DNA of 64,000 nt from positions 35,284 to 99,283 of the forward strand of contig JAZREP010000028.1 of the NCBI GenBank assembly GCA_045660865.1, in the 5' to 3' direction. Positions 58,613 through 64,000 of the stretch are shown here, piece by piece. Position numbers and translations under genes: made by a program. Positions within the stretch are counted from its first letter, which is position 1. Every line of letters starts with the position of its first letter. This DNA is from CAZRRV01 sp045660865 (lineage in GTDB: Bacteria; Bacillota; Clostridia; Oscillospirales; Acutalibacteraceae). The notes under the pieces were generated by a model. It had not been told where the DNA came from, did no database searches, and saw nothing but the letters and a program-made list of their open reading frames with translations.

Positions 58613-59971
58613 TTACTCCTCCTCATTGGGTGACAGTAATCTAAGACCGCTTTTCAGCTCTTTTATGCTTATAGACCATTCGGCCTTTTCGTTGACTATA
58701 CCTGCGTAGACATAGGTTTCATCTCTCGTCAGTTCTACCCAGTTTTGATTATTCTTATTGCTTTCCCAGTCCCCTACCGCAAAAAGCTGAACACGGAAAA
58801 TTTCATCCGAAAGCAGGAATTTTTTATTATCCCACATATAGATAATGCGTTGCTTGGAATCCATCTTGCGGACAATTGTTATATTGTTGTCCCATTTTTT
58901 TGGTATGTCTATCATATATCCGTCAACCGTGTTGACAATTGATGAGCCACGGCTTACAAAACCGTTTGCCGACAACTGCATCCACTTGGTAAGGTATACC
59001 GATTCACCGCTTTGTCCCGACGGTGTGGGCAATTGCTGCATCTGAGGGATTTCAATAATTCCGTCATCATCGTAATCCATAGATTTAATGGAGGAAACTC
59101 TGAAGGTCATATTGTTTTGCCCCGTAACGGCATCATAGAACAGCCCTGAGAGTGTTCCGTTTTCCCAGACAAATGCCTCGGTTATCATACCGCCGTTAGT
59201 TACATGACCATCCATAATAACTGCCTTTTTATCCTTTGTGATACTAGCATATCGGGGTGTGTCATACTTTTCAACCGAAGCATCAAGACCGCAACGGCCG
59301 ATTTCTACTATCTCATTTTTCTGGAGTTTGTAAAGGCTGGCTGCTACCACTGTTTTTTCAGGCTCTATTTCGGTGTTTCCGGAAAGTACGGTGCGCTGAC
59401 CTTTAACAACAAACAGTTCACTCTGCTTATCATCATCGGCATCATAAAGCAAATATGCCAAGTAGTCATCCTTAATGCGCTGAATCAAACCATCGTTTTC
59501 AAAACAATAGATTGTCAAAATACTACTAACCGAGTTATAACCTTTCCAACCAGCTACAACCTCATAAACTCCGTCAGCATCCATATCGTGAAAATCTATG
59601 AAATTTATGCCCGAAGCCACCATTTGCAAATCGCTCTTAACCGACCAGTTTTTACCGGTACGATTGATAAAGGAAAGATGCATGGTTGTTGTGCCGTCAT
59701 CGTTATTGGTGCTGTAAAATGCAAAGGCCTCTTCAAGACCGTCACGGTTTAAATCGAACTGCACCAAGGCGGTACGGTGCTCGCCTTCTACCGGATATTG
59801 CAAATCATATTCACCGTTGATACTTTCAACTAAAGCGTTCTGTATTCCGCTAAGGTCACCGGGAGACTTTGGCGCCGCCAACAGTGAAGAAAAATCATTG
59901 CCGACAAACCGACAACCCGAACATAACAGCATAATCAAACCTGTCATTAAGACACAAAAAGCCTTTCGCAT
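58613..59971 (-). CDS. lipoprotein with Asp-rich (FG-GAP/EF-hand-like) repeats
   Basis: 452 residues. Signal peptide with lipobox LLCSGC (Cys20). Acidic loops recur at intervals: FDLNRDGLEEAFAFY, FHDMDADGVYEVVAGW, LYDADDDKQSELFVV, MDYDDDGIIEIPQM; each has the D-x-D-x-D-G calcium-loop spacing and the hydrophobic flanks of integrin-like beta-propeller blades. The remaining C-terminal 110 residues (PKKWDNNITIVRKMD onward) look like a separate domain. First gene of an operon with a response regulator and kinase, so it may sense the envelope and feed the kinase (inference). AAAGGATGG upstream. Confidence 0.8.
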   Translation of the reverse strand: MRKAFCVLMTGLIMLLCSGCRFVGNDFSSLLAAPKSPGDLSGIQNALVESINGEYDLQYPVEGEHRTALVQFDLNRDGLEEAFAFYSTNNDDGTTTMHLSFINRTGKNWSVKSDLQMVASGINFIDFHDMDADGVYEVVAGWKGYNSVSSILTIYCFENDGLIQRIKDDYLAYLLYDADDDKQSELFVVKGQRTVLSGNTEIEPEKTVVAASLYKLQKNEIVEIGRCGLDASVEKYDTPRYASITKDKKAVIMDGHVTNGGMITEAFVWENGTLSGLFYDAVTGQNNMTFRVSSIKSMDYDDDGIIEIPQMQQLPTPSGQSGESVYLTKWMQLSANGFVSRGSSIVNTVDGYMIDIPKKWDNNITIVRKMDSKQRIIYMWDNKKFLLSDEIFRVQLFAVGDWESNKNNQNWVELTRDETYVYAGIVNEKAEWSISIKELKSGLRLLSPNEEE

Positions 59972-60009
59972 TTACACCATCCTTTCTTAGTTACAACTGT
60001 ACAGAGTAA

Positions 60010-60222
60010 TTATAATGATTGTAGTTAGTCGAAACGCTCAAGAGCGTTTCGACAAGCCACTTGTTAAGTGGCTTTAGCAAAATTAAATTGTAATATTTAA
60101 TTTTGCACAACACTCATTGCAATGAATATTTTCAATTACCGTTGGTAATTGTTTGCGAATTCTCTGAATTCGCAGTCGAAATACGGCTTTGCCTTATTTC
60201 GATATACACATAGTCATTATAA
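60010..60222. repeat. array of seven adjacent hairpins bracketed by a 9-bp inverted repeat
   Basis: Hairpins: 60028-60053 (12 bp), 60054-60074 (9 bp), 60077-60106 (12 bp), 60114-60125 (palindrome), 60133-60151 (8 bp), 60154-60174 (9 bp), 60176-60202 (8+3 bp with one mismatch). Six are perfect and each has a different sequence. TTATAATGA (60010-60018) and TCATTATAA (60214-60222) frame the set. It fills most of the 383-base divergent gap between the lipoprotein and ECF genes. No coding potential and no T-run, so not a standard terminator. Confidence 0.75.
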
Positions 60223-60244
60223 CACAAACAAACTCTAATTTGTA
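60216..60244 (-). promoter_or_regulatory. probable promoter of the lipoprotein-two-component operon
   Basis: Minus strand TACAAA (60239-60244), 17-bp spacer ending in TGT, TATAAT (60216-60221): extended -10 type. The transcript would begin near 60209 and carry the whole hairpin array as its leader. Confidence 0.5.
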
Positions 60245-60292
60245 TATATTTTTTTAATTTTTATATATAAACTTTTATTTTATAGAAATTTA

Positions 60293-60301
60293 TGGTACAA
60301 T
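60293..60301 (+). promoter_or_regulatory. possible promoter of the ECF operon (extended -10)
   Basis: TGG-TACAAT (-10 at 60296-60301), the same TATGGTACAAT string as in front of purA; no good -35. 53 bases upstream of the ATG at 60355. The bases between 60203 and 60340 are otherwise plain AT-rich DNA. Confidence 0.45.
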
Positions 60302-60354
60302 GTTCGACAAGATATTTAAAATATCAATAAATTTAATTCTTTTTGGTGGTAGTA

Positions 60355-60885
60355 ATGAAAAAAATTAAGCTAAACAAAATCATTTTATCGGCACTTTTCG
60401 CTGCTTTGTGTTGTGTATTTACCATGGTTGTGCAAGTGCCCTCTCCTATGAGCGGTTATGTGAACTTAGGCGACTGTATTGTACTCACATCGGGTTGGTT
60501 GCTTGGCGGTGCATACGGCTTTTTAGCGGCAGGTGTTGGTTCTATGTTAGCCGACATTTTCACCTCCTATGCGCATTATGCCATCGGCACTTTTTTAATC
60601 AAGGGAATAATGGCTCTGCTTGCTGCCTTGCTCTTTACCGTTATGGTAAAACTGATTAAGGTTAAACTCGTTGCAAGAATTATATCCGCCATAGCGGCAG
60701 AATGCTTTATGGTGCTTGGTTATTTCCTTTATGCCTGTCTGTTTTTGGGCAAGGGTGTTGCCGCCGTTTCAAGCATACCGGGAAATCTTATGCAAGGCTT
60801 AATAGGTATTATCGCAGGCGTTTTACTTACCGAAGTGCTGTTAAAAATCAATAGTTTCAAGGCTTTGATAAGCAAGGATAACTAA
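60355..60885 (+). CDS. ECF transporter S component (vitamin/cofactor uptake)
   Basis: 176 residues from ATG 60355 (GGTGGT upstream). Six hydrophobic segments; ILSALFAALCCVFTMVVQVP with an Ala-x3-Ala helix, YVNLGDCIVLTSGWLLGGAYGFLAAGVGSMLADI and the later ISAIAAECFMVLGYFLY are typical of energy-coupling-factor substrate-binding subunits. It would use the shared EcfA/A'/T module encoded elsewhere. The ligand is not evident; no riboswitch recognised upstream. Confidence 0.85.
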   Translation: MKKIKLNKIILSALFAALCCVFTMVVQVPSPMSGYVNLGDCIVLTSGWLLGGAYGFLAAGVGSMLADIFTSYAHYAIGTFLIKGIMALLAALLFTVMVKLIKVKLVARIISAIAAECFMVLGYFLYACLFLGKGVAAVSSIPGNLMQGLIGIIAGVLLTEVLLKINSFKALISKDN

Positions 60886-60900
60886 ATTTTAGGTGATATT

Positions 60901-61443
60901 TTGGAAATTTTATTTGTGCGCCACGGTCAAACTTATTGGAACTGTGAAGGGAAAATACAAGGCAAGACCGATATAGAATTAAACGACAAGGGAAAAGAGC
61001 AGGCTAATATTACTTGTAGTCTTTTAGACGGAGAAAATATTGACCTCATAGTATCTTCCCCGTTGCAACGTGCTTTGCAAACGGCTAAGGTTATTGCCGA
61101 AAAACAAAATGTACCGATAATTATTGACGAGTTGTTACGTGAGCGTGATTACGGAGAATTTGAGGGACACTATTTCTCCGAGGTTGATTTTTCGGGCATT
61201 TGGTATCCTGATTTTAAAGAGCCAAAAGGCATTGAGCCGCTAAGTGATTTTTGCGAGCGCATTAAAACCGCTTTTTGCAAAATTAAAGAAAACTATGACG
61301 GCAAAAAGGTTTTAGTTGTATCTCACGGCGGTGTAAGCGTTGCGGCAAGCATACTTGTAAATAACACACCGCAAAACAAAGATTCCAAAGAACTTTATAT
61401 CGATAATTGCAAAATCGCGAGGTATGATATTAGTAGGTTGTAA
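60901..61443 (+). CDS. histidine phosphatase (phosphoglycerate-mutase-like) family protein
   Basis: 180 residues, starting at TTG 60901 (GGTGAT 4 bases upstream). LFVRHGQTYWNCEGKIQGKTDIELNDKGKEQA holds the RHG nucleophile His; SSPLQRALQTAKVI and RERDYGEFEGH give further active-site residues; VVSHGGVSVAA the second His. Substrate unknown: could be a sugar or cofactor phosphate such as alpha-ribazole phosphate. 15 bases after the ECF gene, so cofactor salvage is a reasonable guess only. Confidence 0.88.
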   Translation: MEILFVRHGQTYWNCEGKIQGKTDIELNDKGKEQANITCSLLDGENIDLIVSSPLQRALQTAKVIAEKQNVPIIIDELLRERDYGEFEGHYFSEVDFSGIWYPDFKEPKGIEPLSDFCERIKTAFCKIKENYDGKKVLVVSHGGVSVAASILVNNTPQNKDSKELYIDNCKIARYDISRL

Positions 61444-61455
61444 AAAGGATATTTT

Positions 61456-62358
61456 ATGATGAGTGAACAAATCTTAAAATTTGAAATTCCTACAATTGAA
61501 TTAGCCTTAAAAACGACAAAAGCTTTACAGCGTGACTCCGATATGTGTTGTGAGGGCGCTTATGTAAATGCTTTGATTTGGCACAAATACTATGGGCACC
61601 GTATCGCTTTTAGCGGCAATGATTTATATATTAAACTGTTCTATGAGGGACGGCATATTTTTCTGTTGCCTTTTAGCGAGGATATGCGTGCCGGTTGTGA
61701 AAAAATATTTGAGTATTGCAAGAAAGAAGGCATAAAACCCTTTTTCCTTGCACCCGAGGGTGAACGCCTGGAAAATTTTAGGGCTTTGTTTGGGAACGAT
61801 TTTGAAATAAGTGAATCAAGAGACGATTTTGAATATATTTACAGCCGAGAAAGTTTAGCCGCTTTGAGCGGTAAAAAATTCCACTCAAAGCGAAATCATA
61901 TTTCCAGCTTCACAAAGCTGTATGATTGGAAGTTTGAGCCGCTTAGCGACAGCAATACAGAGGATATACTATCGGTTGCAGAGCAGTGGGTTAAATCCCA
62001 TGCCGACGGCGAAACTGCCTCATTGCAGGTTGAAAAAGAAAGCCTGCCTTTATTACTTGAAAACCGAGAATTACTGGGTATTAAAGGCGGTCTTATAAGG
62101 GTAGATAACAAGGCGGTTGCTTTTACAATTGGCTCACCCATTAGCCAAAACACCTTTGATGTTCATATGGAAAAAGCGCTTAACGAGTACAGCGGTGCTT
62201 ATACCGTTATAAACAGGTCCTTTGCCGAATATTTGGATTGCCAATATCTTAACCGCGAGGACGATATGGGGTTAGAAGGACTTCGCCGTGCTAAGCTATC
62301 CTATCAGCCCGAAATACTTTTGAAAAAATACACCCTAATTTACAAAGGTGAACTATGA
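61456..62358 (+). CDS. DUF2156 protein (phosphatidylglycerol lysyltransferase C-terminal-like)
   Basis: 300 residues. Two tandem GNAT-like halves as in the LPG synthase C-terminal domain: CEGAYVNALIWHKYYGHRIAF, HIFLLPF, SGKKFHSKRNHISSFTKLYDWKFEPLS (the K-R-N segment is the family hallmark), GGLIRVDNKAVAFTIGSPIS, DVHMEKA, YLNREDDMGLEGLRRAKLSYQPE. No membrane part, so soluble. Such stand-alone proteins may use aminoacyl-tRNA, but activity is unproven. AAAAGGA 6 bases upstream; stop overlaps next ATG. Confidence 0.9.
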   Translation: MMSEQILKFEIPTIELALKTTKALQRDSDMCCEGAYVNALIWHKYYGHRIAFSGNDLYIKLFYEGRHIFLLPFSEDMRAGCEKIFEYCKKEGIKPFFLAPEGERLENFRALFGNDFEISESRDDFEYIYSRESLAALSGKKFHSKRNHISSFTKLYDWKFEPLSDSNTEDILSVAEQWVKSHADGETASLQVEKESLPLLLENRELLGIKGGLIRVDNKAVAFTIGSPISQNTFDVHMEKALNEYSGAYTVINRSFAEYLDCQYLNREDDMGLEGLRRAKLSYQPEILLKKYTLIYKGEL

Positions 62359-63101
62359 ACAAGAATGATTTTTTAAATCTTTATTTGTTGTGCTTCCCTG
62401 AGGACGATATAAAAGATGCCGAAAAAACGTGGCAGCTTTCAACCTCAGGCAAAATATTGTGTCGAAAAGACAAGGATAAGCCGATAGCAATGTTAATGCT
62501 TCTGCCTGCCGCTTTTTGCGGTGAAAACAGTTGTGAGCTGTATTATATTTTTGCCGCCGGCACCCACCCGGACTACCGCAAGCAAGGTATAATGGAGCAG
62601 TTGTTGGAAGAAGCCTATTCTACCGCTTTGGCAGATGGTAAACAAGGTGTATTTTTGCGCCCTGCAACAAGTAAATTATTTGAATATTACGGACATCGAG
62701 GGTTTACTCCTTTTTCTTATTACAAAACAAAAGAAATTGCCTATCAAAAGGCTGAAACTAAGGTTTGCTCATTGGATTTTGATAATTTCATAAAACTGCG
62801 TAAAAGTCTGTTAAACAAGCCGTTTATTGAGTGGAACGAGCCGTTTTTAAAAGCCAATTTTGACTATTTTAACGTCTTTTCGGACGGTGAAAATTTGCTT
62901 GTTTGTGAGTTTAACGGCGGCACCCTTTGTGTGCGTGAAAGTTTTGGGGATACCGATGCAATTATTTCTGCCGTAGCCGAAAAATTTAATTGCAAAAAAG
63001 TACTTGTACGGCATTTTGGCAGCGGCAAGCCATACGCTCTTATCCGAGCAAACACTAATATCCCAAACACCTATATAGGTCTTACCTTAGATGCATTTTA
63101 A
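62355..63101 (+). CDS. GNAT-family N-acetyltransferase
   Basis: 248 residues. Motif A: YIFAAGTHPDYRKQGIMEQLLEEAYSTALADGKQGVFLRPAT, where R-K-Q-G-I-M forms the acetyl-CoA pyrophosphate loop; KLFEYYGHRGFTPF is motif B. The C-terminal 110 residues form a second domain, as in Eis-like or other two-domain GNATs. Acceptor unknown. ATGA overlap with the DUF2156 gene suggests the two acyltransferase-fold proteins act together. Confidence 0.88.
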   Translation: MNKNDFLNLYLLCFPEDDIKDAEKTWQLSTSGKILCRKDKDKPIAMLMLLPAAFCGENSCELYYIFAAGTHPDYRKQGIMEQLLEEAYSTALADGKQGVFLRPATSKLFEYYGHRGFTPFSYYKTKEIAYQKAETKVCSLDFDNFIKLRKSLLNKPFIEWNEPFLKANFDYFNVFSDGENLLVCEFNGGTLCVRESFGDTDAIISAVAEKFNCKKVLVRHFGSGKPYALIRANTNIPNTYIGLTLDAF

Positions 63102-63107
63102 AGTATA

Positions 63108-63140
63108 AAAAACCACCCAACAGAAGTTGGGTGGTTTTTA
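63108..63140. terminator. bidirectional intrinsic terminator
   Basis: AAAACCACCCAAC / GTTGGGTGGTTTT (63109-63121 with 63126-63138, loop AGAA), A-run and T-run on the two sides, between convergent genes. Confidence 0.9.
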
Positions 63141-64000
63141 TTAGTCGTATAATTCAAATTCGATACGAGAGTGAAGATTATCGGGAAGTTTATCAGAGGG
63201 TAAAGCAAACCTTGCGGTTATAGTTTTATATTCCTCATAGGCAATCTTATAATCTTCACCTTTAAATGAATTCATAATTCCCATTTCTATAGTTACATCT
63301 ATAAACGGGTCATCTGCTGTCGGGGCAACATCAGGACAAGACTCCAAATAATCGGCTAATTGCTTTAATATTTCAGGGTCAGCCTTTCTGTCTTTATCTA
63401 AATAGTTAAAGTTGCAAGCCGTCTCGCCATCCTCGTTTGTTACATTGTGAATGTCAATATAAAACATTTTTTCGTCAAGCATTTCGGGAGTTAAATTGCG
63501 CAATGTTTTAAGCACGATTTCCTGATGCTGTGCACAGTCTTCATACGCCGATTTAAAAATATACTCGGAAGTTTTCTTGTGTGCCTTGGTAATGCTTAGG
63601 TACATATTGTATGCGTTAAGACCGTGGGAAAACTCAATTTCAATAGCGCCTATCTCCTCACCGGCACTATGTGAAATATTATCCATTTGCTCTTTTAAAG
63701 GAATGTCCTTTATATCCTCTAAATATAGCTTATATATTTCTTCTCCGTGCTTAGATAAATCGGCATTGGCGCTGTAGCTTGACCAGACCTTAATACCGAC
63801 ATTTTTTGTAGGCAGGTCATAGAACAGTTTGCGGTAATCTTCATTTTTTTCTAAGGTTTCTATAATATAGTCGTACTCTTTATCGGTTAAAAGCACTTCT
63901 CTGATTTCACTGCGGAAAGCAGTATTCACTCTAAACAGAAGCAAGCTGCCTTTTGTACTGCCGTAATAATAATTTTCAAACTTGTCTTTGTTTTCATTGT
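63141..64000 (-). CDS. hypothetical protein, 5' end beyond the window
   Basis: At least 286 residues. The frame stays open to base 64000, so the start is outside; the visible part begins NENKDKFENYYYGSTKGSLLLFRVN. It is acidic, with no transmembrane segment in view, and shows two features: FSHGLNAYNMYLSITKAHKKTSEYIFKSAYEDC and FYIDIHNVTNEDGETACNF, then alternating strands to the end (YKTITARFALPSDKLPDNLHSRIEFELYD). I do not recognise the family. An exported domain whose signal lies upstream is possible. Confidence 0.6.
   Translation of the reverse strand, partial: NENKDKFENYYYGSTKGSLLLFRVNTAFRSEIREVLLTDKEYDYIIETLEKNEDYRKLFYDLPTKNVGIKVWSSYSANADLSKHGEEIYKLYLEDIKDIPLKEQMDNISHSAGEEIGAIEIEFSHGLNAYNMYLSITKAHKKTSEYIFKSAYEDCAQHQEIVLKTLRNLTPEMLDEKMFYIDIHNVTNEDGETACNFNYLDKDRKADPEILKQLADYLESCPDVAPTADDPFIDVTIEMGIMNSFKGEDYKIAYEEYKTITARFALPSDKLPDNLHSRIEFELYD

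Noticed and set aside
1..64000. Phage, CRISPR, toxin-antitoxin, restriction or other defence systems
   Set aside because: No integrase, transposase, cas, methylase/restriction or abortive-infection motifs were seen; the RHH-like gene lacks a recognisable toxin partner (the facing Cys-rich protein does not resemble one).

Overview
The window looks like a chromosomal segment of a Gram-positive, spore-former-lineage bacterium of the class Clostridia (Bacillota), most likely a gut Oscillospirales/Ruminococcaceae-type organism. The basis is gene order (infC-rpmI-rplT with an AUU start, yhbY-nadD-yqeK-rsfS, rnc-smc-ftsY, SRP RNA-dnaX-ybaB-recR), a cysteine T-box leader, strong Shine-Dalgarno sites, consensus sigma-A promoters, a PdaB-type sporulation deacetylase, and Clostridia-specific families (CD1247-type, DUF4830, DUF2628). 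The genus cannot be fixed by reading alone. Almost everything is housekeeping; I see no phage, plasmid, CRISPR array or defence island.

Layout. 1-4.3 kb: the end of a hydrolase gene, a 3D-domain cell-wall protein, and the SRP RNA-dnaX-ybaB-recR unit on the minus strand. 4.3-8.4 kb: a plus-strand operon (left-handed beta-helix protein, NUDIX hydrolase, RING/zinc-ribbon membrane protein, zinc-ribbon DUF2628 protein, galU). 8.4-11.3 kb: an accessory patch with two lipoproteins, a ribbon-helix-helix-like gene and a tiny Cys-rich gene flanking a long palindrome. 11.3-14.8 kb: pdaB, then purA with a 275-bp inverted-repeat-bounded element in its leader, then a YhaM-type nuclease. 14.8-20.2 kb: ftsE-ftsX-PcsB-like peptidase, a CdaR-type regulator and an orphan sugar-importer ATPase. 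20.3-26.6 kb: pseudouridine synthase, ispDF, efp, peptidase, yqeG and rpsU.

26.6-44.1 kb is one unbroken minus-strand run of 15 genes (trmH, dprA, topA, trmFO, plsX, rnc, radical SAM gene, smc, ftsY, rdgB, yhbY, nadD, yqeK, rsfS, leuS) with many overlapping start/stop codons and no terminator that I can see. 44.1-46.8 kb: infC-rpmI-rplT behind an attenuating L20-type leader, and serA. 46.8-51.1 kb: an HPr-like orphan and the T-box-controlled cysE-cysS-trmN6-rsmI operon. 51.1-60 kb: a lipoprotein, a two-component system, yqhQ, prmC, recA, recX, rimO and pgsA. 60.3-63.1 kb: a plus-strand operon with an ECF transporter S component, a phosphatase and two acyltransferase-fold proteins. The window ends inside an unknown gene.

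The most unusual non-coding structures are (i) the 275-bp element at 12183-12457, bounded by perfect 16-bp inverted repeats and placed exactly between the purA promoter and its ribosome-binding site; (ii) a run of seven nearly contiguous hairpins at 60028-60202, itself bracketed by a 9-bp inverted repeat, in the leader of the lipoprotein/two-component operon; and (iii) a 13-bp-arm palindrome between a small ribbon-helix-helix-like gene and a Cys-rich microprotein gene. Among proteins, the membrane-anchored prokaryotic RING-finger protein paired with a DUF2628 paralogue upstream of galU is the most intriguing.
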